From contig JAOTOM010005095.1 in assembly GCA_034440615.1 (NCBI GenBank), forward strand, positions 593,501 through 657,500: a stretch of DNA of 64,000 nucleotides. The letters run 5' to 3'. A program made the translations under genes and the position numbers. This stretch comes from Ashinkailepas kermadecensis (Eukaryota > Arthropoda > Thecostraca > Neolepadidae). The notes beneath the pieces are model-generated. The model did no database searches. It was not told where the DNA came from and worked only from the letters and a program-made list of their open reading frames with translations. This document shows positions 45,181 through 58,465 of the stretch, one piece after another (the stretch's first letter is position 1; each line of letters begins with the position of its first letter).

Positions 45181-45744
45181 CACGATCAGCTTCCCATGTG
45201 GGTACTCCGACAAAAGCCACAGAAGAAACGCAACTACATCAAAAACCAGCGTAAAAAGACGACCACAAAATCGTAAACCATTCCACTCACCGTCACAGCT
45301 AAAACAGCCCACACCTGCTTATCTTGCACACCTGCCACCCCAACACGTCCTCGAGAAAGTTTAGTGGGCATATTTACTAAACGAGGAAGTGAGTTTAGTA
45401 GCAATGTTTACGAAACTTCCAGAAATTTACGTAGAATTGTTCTAAAGTTGCCTATGGAGATATATATATGCAGTGTGACCAGAAAGGAGGACGTGAAAGA
45501 AGTGGATTTGTATTTTCTGGTGGTATTTGAATAGCCATGGCTTTTCTTGCGTAAGTAAAGGGGGCGGGCCGCGGGGACTCGCTGTCCTGTTCCTTTTTAA
45601 CCCGCAGTCTTGTGGTTGTGCCAGCCGGGGACGGTGAGGGCAGGTGGGTACGTTGGTGTAGTGTCGCCGTTGTTCTCAGTTTGCGCCTTAGGCACTTATA
45701 TAGGTAAGACATGTACCAATGTGAAACCAGATACCAAAGAACTC
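45181..45744. other. Non-coding spacer, no gene seen
   Basis: No recognisable family; a short minus frame at 45452-45712 has no support. Confidence 0.4.
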
Positions 45745-45890
45745 ACCAACATCGTACCTAGGTAGGCACCTAGGTAGGTACCTAAGCAGCTAGGCAGTTA
45801 CCTAGGCACCTATGTAGGTACATAGGCACCTAGGTAGGTACCTAGGTACCTGGGTAGGTACCTAGGCACCTAGGTACCAGAAATTGGTAC
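45745..45890. repeat. Palindromic CCTAGGTA minisatellite
   Basis: Variants of ACCTAGGTAGGTACCTAGGC repeat with units of about 12-20 bases. CCTAGG and GGTACC are self-complementary, so the region can fold. Confidence 0.75.
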
Positions 45891-46179
45891 CCATACCTAT
45901 TCCCAGCATATGGGAACCCTGCAATTGCACCAAAAATCAAGCATCCTTGGCATGATCTGGGCCTTAACATCTTGATTTGCTGTGGGCTGTTTATCCTCAG
46001 CCCCATGTCAAGTGAGTAGTAAGAAGTTAAAGTATCTGGAAGACTAGTAAGTGACAAGTTGGTGCTCAAACAGGTTGTCACACTGGTTTCTGTGTAACAA
46101 TATTTGTATCCTGAAATCATTACAGGACAACCTTGAGAGCAGTAAAATAAGGGCCATGATCCTGGGCGTTTGGGACGTG

Positions 46180-46300
46180 ATAATATCCGCACCTGCGCGG
46201 TGATCGACACAGAAAGGCTTGCCACCAGCAGGTCGAACTTGGTGTTGTCTTCTTGGATTCCAGCCACTCGAAACGGACAGTTCGTCTGCGTCTGCTATAG
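46180..46300 (-). pseudogene. Possible Ty3/gypsy gag fragment
   Basis: The minus strand reads AGIQEDNTKFDLLVASLSVS then ITAQVRIL, like the KFDLLVxxLxxxxxxxVRDL core of arthropod gypsy gag. It is only ~30 residues, without pol nearby, so weakly supported. Confidence 0.35.
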
Positions 46301-48787
46301 GTCTGTCTTCTCCGGAGAAAGGAGAAAACTGATAGCCCGAACGCGACCAGCTGCTGGCTTACAGATGTAGGAGTCAGTGGCAGATACAGGGGGTGGGGGT
46401 GGGGGAAATGGAGGCATACGCCTCCCTCCCATGGAAGGCGGCCTCTCCTGCGGCCGGCAAAAGGCGCCCATTTGGGAAGGCTCTAGTGGACCCCCCAAAC
46501 TTCTTTTAGTCAGAAGCGCCCCTCCGAGAGAAAGAGTCGTCTCTTCAGTGTGCTCGAATTGACTCCCCTCAAATTGTTCTGACGGAGGTTCCCCTCGGAA
46601 AGAAAAGACACTCCTCCAGGCAGGAGCGGGTTCAGAAATTGTCATGAGCGGAACTTGGTCTCGGGAGGGGCGCCTCTTGCTGAAAAAAATTGAGGAGTGG
46701 GGTGCACTCGGGCCTTCCCGAAGGGACGCCTTTACCTTCCAAGGTACGCCTCTGGTTAAGCAAATTCGAAGGTGTTTACTCAAACACACTAAATGGGGGG
46801 ATCTTCCTTCCAAGGAGTGCCTCTGGCTGAATAATTCGAGGGGAATGCACTCGAGCTTTCCCAGAGTGGAGCCTTTTCCCAGCCGAAGGGGCGCCAATTT
46901 CCATGCGGGTACATGTCTTCAGTACCACCCCTGTATCCGCCCCTGCCTCCAGGTACTTTCGCAGTGGCACCCCTTCAGACAAGTGCTCCAATGACAATTC
47001 CCGAATCCGCCCCTGGCAGAAGTCTCCTACGCTGACAGGGCCGCCGCGCTGCAGTCGTTTAAATGTAGAGTTTTGAAAGTTACTTTGTTCGCACATCCTC
47101 GTCCTTTCCCGGGGCTACAACATGGTGTATGACCTATCACCCGATGCCCAATTTCATAATGGGGAAGCATTTTGTTCCGATATATGTGTGGCTACATGTA
47201 TGAAAAATACCTTCATTTATGTTATGCGTGACTTATACTATAACGACGACGACTACTTTTCCTCTTTCGCAGAAACGTACCTACATGGGCAGTGGCGACA
47301 CATACGTATTTTGCCACATAAGACAAATAGGACATATAGAATGGAAAGACATCAGAAATGGATGCTTATTAGAATAGCTACAGAGAACCGCAAAATATTG
47401 CACCTACAGTGCAATTAACATATCACAAATTAAAACCATCTTAATTCCGTTATACCAGCGAATCAGACAGCCAGTCAGAGAGTGGCGACCATTTGATGCC
47501 TTTAACTATACTTACCTGTTGTTATTCCGGACTTTTCTTTCGCAGAAACCACGCTTGCTCGCATGCGCCCAGGCTTTGTTCCCAGCATTGCTTTTTCTCC
47601 TGCCCATGTGTACCGGCGTGTTTCATAGATGGTTGTGCAGTCTCACACCCTCAGTACGACTTCAAAATTGAAAGCCCACGTAGCAAGTGTGCGTCTGTGA
47701 TAATACAGGTAGCAAATGTGCATCTGCAAAGTTTTCGTTTGACGTTGGTGACAAGGGGCCCAATTCCATATCGACAACATTTGTTCTGCCACGTGAGCTT
47801 ATAAACGCTACGAGGCATGAATTGAGATCCCTTTTACATCGCTCACGACGGCTGCTTCATTCCACCCCATGCATACTCTTACTAGTAGGGCACTGGTACT
47901 GGTAACGGGGTTGAGGTTACAGGGGTGTGAAAATGTTCACATACATGCATGTGTACATCTTGGTGTTGTAGTCTGGCTGTTGGTGGGGGACCGCGGCAGA
48001 TGGCAAATGACGGTGGAGTTCATAAATACTTCTGAGCTGTGTGATATGTGCCCTGAGATATTAAAGGCAGATACGTCGTATTATCTTCTTCATCAGGGAA
48101 TTTTGCAACAGCCATCACACCTTCATATTCTCGTAACAAGTCACTAGAATGTGAAGGTCAGAAAGGCCACACAGTGATACAAATGCTAAAACCTACTTAG
48201 TCTTCCTTGCTTGAATTTTGAGGATATCTGGAACTTGGCCTCTTTTCAGGTGATAATGGTATTAGATGAACTAACGCGAAAACGGTGCGTCAGGTAGATT
48301 TAACTGCTAACTGCACTTGCTAAGGATTAGATATTGTCATTATTTTCACCATCAAGAAAGAGCACATAAATATGACTTCAAACTGATTAAAAAGTTACAA
48401 ATACTAACTCAACATGTTATATTGAATGCCCCAACGCAGTCTGCTCCACTGCCTCAGTCTGTGCATTGCACTTTGGTTTGACTAGAGCCCTGATTCCCAA
48501 CTTGGGTGTGTTTCTGTGTTCTTTGCCCACACATATTAATATTAATAATATATGAATAGTTCGCCATCATGCATATCTGTGGGTGGGGTCGTATGCTAGA
48601 AGTTAGCTTTGATCGTTGATATATGAGCAACGAGGTGCATCTGCCGAGCATCTACCGAGGTGAATCACCCCAGGCATAGCACCACACGAAAACTAAAACA
48701 CATGTGCCATGCTTGAATCAAGAAAATAACGCCGACAGAGCACAAACAACTGAATCATATTAACGAGCCAGGAGCTCCCCGTCATTT
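46301..48787. other. Non-coding; G-rich degenerate repeats at 46380-47060
   Basis: 46380-47060 alternates phrases such as GGGGCGCC, TTCCGAAGGG, GCGCCCCTCCGAGAGAAAGA and CTCGAATT. They look like decayed copies of one another. The 200-codon minus frame (46897-46295) has no recognised domain. The remainder shows no gene. Confidence 0.4.
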
Positions 48788-48975
48788 CATCAGACGTGAC
48801 TACCGAGCTGTCAATGTCATGATACTTCACTGAGCACGTCACACAGCATATCATCAGACGTCACTACCGAGCTGTCGATGTCATGATACTTCACTGAACA
48901 CGTCACATAGCATATCATCAGACGTCACTACCGAGCTGTCAAAGCCATGATACTTCACTGAGCACGCTACATAAT
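48788..48975. repeat. 64-bp tandem repeat, three copies
   Basis: CATCAGACGTCACTACCGAG then CTGTCGATGTCATGATACTT repeats start at 48788, 48852 and 48916 with few differences. Confidence 0.88.
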
Positions 48976-49574
48976 CGGGCATCATAAGCTCTTCGCAACT
49001 ACAGGTTCGAGGTATGCATACACACAGTACAGTTCACAAAACTAGGTGCTGTGCTTTTAGTCGCGACGACAGAGACTACATACTCGAATCAGCTACTTCA
49101 GACGCCATATTTCATCTCGTGCTTGTATGTGAAGTCGTTCTTGTACTGTTGCTGTGCAACATTCCCGTAATGGCAACATGAAGTCCACGCACTTAGCACC
49201 TTTGATTATGCACGTCCTGCAGGTGCTCTTGTCCTGCTAAGTCCGGAACATCCCAACACAACCCCGTGCCCAATTCTTGTGTGGAGCGTCCCAAAATTGT
49301 ATCAGATAACAAGCTGTTTTAGGATCATTCTACTCCCTATGTGCCTCCCAGTCACAGCCACATCCAGAGGGCGACTAGTGCAGCCGGGATGCTGGCTGTG
49401 TGGACGAGCAGCAGCAGTAGCCACGCAGGACTGAGACAGGTGGTCTTAAAAGACCTGTCGGATCAATCTTGCCGGCCGACACGAGTTTCCACAGTGGATG
49501 ATCGTGGTACCCGAGAACTCGCTGCCCGGTCAGCTGCTTCTACCACACGCTGCTCGAGTGCAGCGCTCTGTCGC
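48976..49574. other. Non-coding spacer, no gene seen
   Basis: No recognised feature. A 178-codon plus frame from 49341 runs into the CTG-rich repeat and is not supported. Confidence 0.35.
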
Positions 49575-49755
49575 TGCCGTGCTGCTGTTGTTAGCCGTGC
49601 TGCTGCTGTTAGCCCTGCTACTGCTGTTAGCCCTGCTGTGTACTCTCCTGACCCTGCTGTTTGTCAGTCGACTGCTGTTGAATGTAGCTCCGCTGCTCCT
49701 GCTGTGGGTCGCTTTGCTGCTGTTTGCTGCTCTGTTGCTGCTGAATGCCCTCCTG
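49575..49755. repeat. CTG-rich 18-bp repeat
   Basis: Units like CTGCTGTTAGCCCTGCTG; all overlapping frames give Leu or Ala/Val runs. Confidence 0.75.
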
Positions 49756-49846
49756 AGCGCCACTCGAGATCTCTGCATCACCGAAGCCGACGTTCTGCCC
49801 CGGAGATCTGGAAGCAGCGAGACAATGTACCTACACCTGCGTCGAT

Positions 49847-50022
49847 GAGTTCAGACACCGTGTTCTGTCCGAGCTGAGCTCAGACACCGTGTTCTGTCTA
49901 AGCTGAGTTCATACACCTTGTTCTGTCTAAGCTGAGCTCAGACACCGTGTTCTGTCCAAGCTGAGCTCAGACACCGTGTTCTGTCTAAGCTGAGCTCAGG
50001 CACCGTGCCCTGTTGAAGCTGA
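49847..50022. repeat. 29-bp tandem repeat, six copies
   Basis: GAGCTCAGACACCGTGTTCT followed by GTCTAAGCT repeats six times, the last diverged. Confidence 0.9.
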
Positions 50023-50897
50023 GAGCGGGAATGAAGCAGCCCAGGTATGCCGGATTGAGAGAAAAGCTCAGTTTTAGGATTTGAGCACTAGTCAGCACAA
50101 GTAGCTCATTCGCACAATATGACTACTGGCGCATTTGCACTAGTCAGCACATTGACGATAAATAATAACATTAAGTTAATGATATAAAATCAGGATTGAT
50201 TTCGATGTGAGCTCTGGGGAAATAATTGTAATTGGCGACACAGTTGATTGGGTTTCAAGTGCTTCGACATGCATTGTAATTTCTGCATCACACACGCAGT
50301 TATTTGTACCACTACACAGGACGCCAGGGGCGGTTCGCCCGTTCAGGCATTTTCGACAGTGCCTCACCAGAGTACAGCTGGAAAGTAATTTATATATATT
50401 ATTTTCGCATAAAACGAGCTTGAATCCACCTGAAGATAAAATTGAACAACCGGAACCAAAATGTATGGGTGATTCGTAATTACAGCTGAAATTTCAGTCA
50501 CACTTATATATTAAATTTAAAACAGTTCTATCACCGGTCTGAAACGCTCGCGAATGAAGCAAACATAGCGGCGTTATAGCCGTGCCATGTAGCTTTCGTT
50601 TCATAGCAAGCGCGAGTAGGCGGCCTTCGCTAGATGAACGAAAACGTATATTTGGAATGCATTGTACTCTCAATAGAAGACGCTATGTGAAGGTCACCTT
50701 CAGCCTAATATGCCTCCCCACGTTTTAGGGGTTTTCTCGCCACGGTTTCGTTGTAGGGAAACTTGGATCAGTTCCTATTTCCATATATCTGTAATGCAAT
50801 TTGTTTCCTTGTTATCTATGCACAGGTGAAAACAGCTGGCGACACGGCGTCTCGCGTGGGTGACAGCCAAAGTCTGACCTGTCTTTTTCTTCAGAAG
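50023..50897. other. Non-coding, no gene seen
   Basis: No recognisable family or long frame. Confidence 0.4.
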
Positions 50898-53390
<2,493 letters not shown>

Positions 53391-54668
53391 TCACCTGCTG
53401 CCGTAGTCGGATGAACTGAACGGCTTTGGCGGCCCGTATCCATCTTGCGTCCTCACTGCCTCCGGAGGACCGAATCCGTACGTCTCCTTGCTATGGCCGT
53501 AGTCCTCGTAGTCGCCGTACCCGCCATGATGGCCGTATCCCGCGTGGCCATAACCTCCGTGGTGGCGGTACCCTCCGTGATGGCCGTATCCCTTGTGGTT
53601 GTGTCCCTTGTAACCGTAGCCTTTGTGGTGTCCGTAGCCCTTGGACTTGACCGTCAGAATGGGCACCTCGTACCGGACGGGGATCGGGATGTGCACCGGC
53701 CTGGCAACCGGATACGGCTGGGGTACGGGAATGGGCTTGGCGACCTTAACAGGGACCTTCACGTAGTAGGGCTTCGGAATCGGAATCGGCACTTTGCGCA
53801 CAAAGAACTTGAACTTGGGCAGCCACACGGGGAAGTACCTGACTTTGGGCTTGTAAGAGAACATATCAGCTAAGCCTTTGAAGAAGCCCTTGCCCTTGCC
53901 TTTGCCTTTTCCTTTCCCATTGTTGAAATTGTAATAGAAGGGATGATTGTCTACGGGGTATCCCACATTCCCTTTGTGACCTCCAAACCCTTTGTGACTT
54001 CCAAACCCTTTATGACCTCCAAACCCTTTGTGACTTCCAAACCCTTTATGACCTCCAAACCCTTTGTGACTTCCAAACCCTTTATGACCTCCAAACCCTT
54101 TGTGACCACCGTATCCCTCGTGATCACCGAAACCTTTGTGACCGCCATAGCCTTTGTGACCGCCAAAGTGATGACCGCCATAGTCGTGGTGCCCTTCATA
54201 CAACCCCGAATGGCTTTCGTAGCCGCCCAGTCGGTGATACTCATGGGAGCCGTACGGTCCCACGAACTCCCCTTTGCCACCCTTCCAGAATCTGATGCTC
54301 TTGCCGCCTTTATTCTTCAACCCCGAAAAGTCGACACCGTACTCGTAGTGATAGTCCTCGAAGTCGCCGTATCCTCCGCCATAGCCGTAGTCCAGGGTGG
54401 TGTCGGAGCCATAATCACCTCCAGGGAGGTCGTAGCCGCCCCCGGCGTCTCCGTAGCTGAAGGTGCTCGGACTGTGGTGTCCTCCGTCGTGACCCCCACT
54501 GTAAAATTGGCCGTGACCTCCGCCGTGACCCCCGCCGTGACCGCCACCGTAGCCGCCTCCGTGATGACCTCCGTGGCCTCCTCCATGCCCTCCGGTGTCG
54601 GCGACTGCTGCTGTCACCAGTGCAGCTAATGCGAGTAACTGGAACAGCCGAGAACGTGGTGATAGCAC
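53391..54668 (-). CDS. Secreted Gly/His-rich structural (cuticle-type) protein
   Basis: An intact 425-residue frame. Residues 1-23 (MLSPRSRLFQLLALAALVTA then AVA) form a signal peptide with cleavage before Asp24. Residues 25-60 are GGHGGGHGG repeats, 90-112 Tyr/Asp-rich, and 167-232 a ~10-residue FGGHKGFGSHKG tandem. 251-261 is a Gly-Lys run and 292-336 a Val/Pro/Ile/Lys/Tyr block (VPIPIPKPYYVKVPVKV, IPVPQPYPVARPVHIPIPV). 343-385 is a second GYGHHGG repeat and 386-425 a Pro/Ser tail. This is an extracellular matrix or cuticle type; it lacks an obvious chitin-binding R&R or Cys-rich domain. His-Gly-Lys repeats suggest metal or polyphenol cross-linking (inference). No intron is needed. It is the best host gene in the window. 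Confidence 0.85.
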   Translation of the reverse strand: MLSPRSRLFQLLALAALVTAAVADTGGHGGGHGGHHGGGYGGGHGGGHGGGHGQFYSGGHDGGHHSPSTFSYGDAGGGYDLPGGDYGSDTTLDYGYGGGYGDFEDYHYEYGVDFSGLKNKGGKSIRFWKGGKGEFVGPYGSHEYHRLGGYESHSGLYEGHHDYGGHHFGGHKGYGGHKGFGDHEGYGGHKGFGGHKGFGSHKGFGGHKGFGSHKGFGGHKGFGSHKGFGGHKGNVGYPVDNHPFYYNFNNGKGKGKGKGKGFFKGLADMFSYKPKVRYFPVWLPKFKFFVRKVPIPIPKPYYVKVPVKVAKPIPVPQPYPVARPVHIPIPVRYEVPILTVKSKGYGHHKGYGYKGHNHKGYGHHGGYRHHGGYGHAGYGHHGGYGDYEDYGHSKETYGFGPPEAVRTQDGYGPPKPFSSSDYGSR

Positions 54669-55159
54669 GCGCCTCGCAGGTCACGATCGTCTAGATCAGT
54701 TGTACGTCTGGTGTGTTATCGCGTCAGATAGCACGCTATTGTTCTGGCTCGCGCTGATGAGGAGTGACGTCTCTCCTCGTCGCGTGACGAGGAGAGACGT
54801 CGGCAAGCTGGTTAAGTCGACCCATCAAAGCGAAAGTTTGCCCGTGTGGAATCCAACCGAGGCTCCACCAAGAACCGGTGTCCGACAACGAAAGCTACCT
54901 GGCTGGTGGAAGGTTTTTCACATAATCAGGGTGAAAGTAATTTCCACGTTAACTCTAGTCAGGTGTCATCGCCGTGTGGATGAATGGATGAATGTGAGCC
55001 AGTATATGCGACAACTTCCAAAGCTAGGAGAAATAACGTTACGATGATGTATATTGTCCCAGACGAGTCCGTCGCATAATTACGACGTGAATACTTGGAC
55101 ATCAACCATGGATATAATATTCGGAAGTATGGTGGGAGTGTGTGCACCACAAACCGATC
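54669..55159. other. Upstream region of the Gly/His-rich gene
   Basis: Contains the perfect inverted repeat at 54766-54801 but no TATA box at a usual distance. The rest is unremarkable. Confidence 0.45.
54766..54801 (-). promoter_or_regulatory. Perfect 16-bp inverted repeat upstream of the Gly/His-rich gene
   Basis: GACGTCTCTCCTCGTC (54766-54781), loop GCGT, and GACGAGGAGAGACGTC (54786-54801) are exact reverse complements. The dyad begins 98 bases from the start codon. Each arm ends in GACGTC, a CRE-type core. It could be a regulatory dyad or a 5' UTR hairpin. Confidence 0.55.
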
Positions 55160-56700
55160 ATATGTGTGCCACGAAGAATTGTGGAGATCCATCGGGATTT
55201 TGGGAGCACCGGTGCGATTTCTCGGGGTCCCGGCGCTACTTTTCGAGCCCAAGCGCATGATTCCGGTGAGACTCGACGCAAGTCTTCTGGGCTCGAGGAG
55301 AGTTTTGGGACTTTTCCGAGTTTGTTTAAGTGGGATTCCGGACTTGATTTTTGTGGTCCACTGGCACGATATTTTTATATTCCGCCGCGATTTTTCGAGT
55401 TCCGGTAATTTTTTTTCCAGGCCGTATTCGGTTTTGAAGCCATCTGGTGCTATGTTTGTTGCTCCAGAAAGATTATCCTGGTTCGGACCTTTTTTTGGAT
55501 CCTTCCTCATTTTGGAGGCTCTGACGTGATTTTGTGCAATGCGATTTTGTGGCTACGCTCTACTTATTTGGAGCCCTCGAGCCAATTTTGGAAGCCTCGA
55601 CGGGAATTTTTAAAGCTCCGACCCGAATTTTTGGTGACTATCGATGGAAATTTAGGCTCCCGAGCGCGATATTTGGGGGATTCGGCGCGGTTCACGAGAC
55701 GCGTTGTGCTTAGCTGCGGTCTCAGCGCAATTCTTGAACCCTATGCGCGAATTCTGGAGGTCCAACGGGAATTTTGGGGGCCTCAGCACAATTTTTGGGG
55801 ACCTAGGCGCGATTCTTTGGAGACCAATCCTCTGAGGAGGGGAGGATACTTACCCCTTTGGTAAGCCACTGCGGCTGCTCAACGAGTTTTTTTTTATGAC
55901 ACCCTTCAGATGTACAAAGGCCCTCAGGATAATTTTCTTTCAGGACTTGTTGCGGACTTTCCGGTGCTTGCGTCGATTCGTTCGAGTCCTGTCAGGATTT
56001 TTTTCGGGGATCGAGTTCTATTTTTACCCCATGGAGAATATTTTTGGGCCCTGGTACGATGCTTCGGGCTTCCGGTGCGACGCGACTTTTTTGGTTATCC
56101 AGTGCGAATTTGTTTAGCCCCGACGTTCATTTGTTGGGATCCCTAGCGTGAATTTTAGCGGCCTTGTCACATTTTTTTGGGGCCAACACGTTTTCAGGGT
56201 CCAACGCATTTTGGAAGCTTTTGGCGCTATTGTTGGGCCCCAGTGTGATTTTCTACGTCCGGATCGTTTTTTCTTGTTGCCCCGTCTTCATTTTTTTCGG
56301 GTCCCGATGATACTTCTGTGGCCCCGGTGCGAGCTGTCGAGCCCTTAGCGTGATTTTCATAGGCCCGGGTGCGACCTTTTGCTATCCCCCGGCTGAGCGT
56401 GATTTTCAGGGGCCCCTGTCCGACCTTTTGGGTCTCCTGCGTGATTTTCAGAGGCCCGACCCGTCTTTTGGGGTCCGATCATTATTTTCAAGAACCCGGA
56501 ACGACGTTTTGACCCCCAGCGTAATTTTCAGGGTTCCAGGCGCGAACTTTTGAGGTCCCCGACGTGATTTTCAGTGGCCCCGGTGCGACTTTTTTGGGAC
56601 CACAGCGCGATTGTCAGGGGCCAGGAGAGATTTCTTCGGCCCCAGTGTGATTTCCAGGGGCCCGGCCCGACCTTTTGAGGTCCCCAGCGTGATTGTCTGA
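55160..56700. repeat. Degenerate ~21/42-bp G/C-box array
   Basis: The clearest part (56390-56690) alternates GCGTGATTTTCAGGGGCCC and CGACCTTTTGAGGTCCCCA, giving units of 38-45 bases, mostly 41-43. Leftward the array grows irregular but keeps GGG/CCC dyads spaced by CGCGATTTTT-like words. All small open frames in it are by-products. Confidence 0.75.
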
Positions 56701-57037
56701 ATAGAAACGCTTTTTAGCTGTTTTTCATTGTATGAAATATGACATTGACTACACTAATATTTGATCAGAAATGACACACCAACGTCCAAACTGGGAAAAT
56801 AAAACGCAGGGAAAATGAATAGATCAGCACATCCATAGACGGGCGAATTCTGAACATAATACACTTAGCAGCCCACAGTTTACTTAACCATTTCTCATGT
56901 CGTGATGCCAGATAAAAGTCGCATGCATCATTTGGAACCACGGCATTGCTTTCCTAGCTGTTCTGGGAACAGCGGACTTGGCTTGGCCAGTGGGCCGTGT
57001 CATATGGCCTGTTTCCTAATCCTAACATCATTCACTC
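56701..57037. other. Spacer, no gene seen
   Basis: AT-rich beside the array, then mixed; nothing recognised. Confidence 0.4.
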
Positions 57038-57125
57038 GGTCATACCACCGCCATAGGGTTAGGTCATACGGCCGTCATAAGGTTAGGTCATACGACCGTC
57101 ATACGGTTAGGTCATAATACCGCCG
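57038..57125. repeat. ~24-bp repeat around GGTTAGGTCATACGACCGTC
   Basis: Four diverged copies with alternating GGCCGTCAT/GACCGTCAT. Confidence 0.75.
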
Positions 57126-57348
57126 AATGCAGGCATGGCTAACACTTGGTTACTTCTTCAGTGGTGTCCAGGTGTGGATTTAGTTAGCGAGTTCAAGAGT
57201 GTCAAAGAGTCAGAGAGTCTCGACAAGAGTGTCGAGAGTGTCAAAGTTTTTTTTAACCACTTCGCTGCGGAATAAATGACCATTGCACATTTGCCAACAT
57301 TCGCCAACATTCGCCAACATTCCCCCGAGATGCCGCCGGGCGTGACGC

Positions 57349-58228
57349 TCCCGACAACTTCTGCATAGTCACACACAAAGCTACACCCGACAACTTCTGC
57401 ATAATCACACACAAAGCTACACCCGACAACTTCTGCATAGTCACACACAAAGCTACACCCGACAACTTCTGCATAGTTAAACAAAAGCTACACCCGACAA
57501 CTTCTGCATATTCACACACAAAGCTACACCCGACAACTTCTGCATAGTCACACACAAAGCTACACCCGACAACTTCTGCATAGCTACACAAAAGCTACAC
57601 CCGACAACTTCTGCATAGTCACACACAAGGCTACACCCGACAACTTCTGCATAGTCACACACAAAGCTACACCCGACGACTTCTGCGTAGTCACACATAA
57701 AGCTACACCCGACAACTTCTGCGTAGTCACACACAAAGCTACTCCCGACAACTTATGCATAGTCACACAAAGCTACACCCGCACTTCTGCATAGTTCCAA
57801 AGCTCCCGACAACTCTCATAGTCACACACAAGCTACCCGACAACTTCGATAGTTACAAGCTACCCCGACAACTTTGCATAGTCACAAGCTACACCCGACA
57901 ACTTCTGCATAGTCCACAAGCTACACCCGACAACTTCTGCATAGTCCACAGGGCTACACCCGACAACTTCTGCGTAGTCACACCAAGCTACACCCGACAA
58001 CTTCTGCATAGTCACACAAAGCTACACCCGACAACTTCTGCATAGTTACACACAAAGCTACACCCGACAACTTCTGCATAGTACACAAAAGCTACACCCG
58101 ACAACTTCCGCATAGTCACACACAAAGCTACACCCGACAACTTCTGCATAGTCACACACAAAGCTACACCCGACAACTTCTGCATAGTCACACACAAAGC
58201 TACACCCGACAACTTCTGCATAGTCACA
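57349..58228. repeat. 36-bp tandem array, about 24 copies
   Basis: Unit CCCGACAACTTCTGCATAGT then CACACACAAAGCTACA. As 36 is a multiple of three, it keeps frames open on the minus strand (CDYAEVVGCSFV or TMQKLSGVALCV per unit). Copies at ~57775-57960 have scattered small deletions; those on either side are nearly identical. Confidence 0.95.
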
Positions 58229-58289
58229 ATATTAAATCGACAGTCAGCTGTTCCTCAACACAACTGCCGTGTCCGATTGCAACTACTTG

Positions 58290-58465
58290 GGTTCTTTTCA
58301 GGCACACCAATGTGTTAGTGTACGAGGCGCTATCCAATCCCTGGTGATTACTTCAAGTGGGCCCGGAGGTCCGGCGCATTTATTTATTTTTATCGGGATT
58401 CGAACTTCAGATTTGATGGTGCAGAGTCAGAGCATCAGCCATGATATACTACCGTGGCTCCCAAA
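58290..58465 (-). mobile_element. tRNA-derived SINE
   Basis: The minus strand from ~58462 reads GGGAGCCACGGTAG, GGCTGATGCTCTGACTCTGC then ACCATCAAATCTGAA and a B-box GTTCGAATCCC (58395-58405), followed by an ATAAATAAAT spacer and GC-rich unrelated body. The tRNA-like head with an intact B-box supports a Pol III SINE. No target duplication was found. Confidence 0.55.

Noticed and set aside
49341..49877. 178-codon Ser/Ala/Val-rich frame
   Set aside because: Generated by the CTG-rich 18-bp repeat; all three frames are open there.
53943..54629. 228-codon plus-strand frame
   Set aside because: Antisense shadow of the Gly/His-rich gene, whose minus-strand product has a signal peptide and ordered repeats.
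58395..58405. A genuine tRNA gene around the B-box
   Set aside because: No clover-leaf acceptor stem; the head continues into a SINE body.
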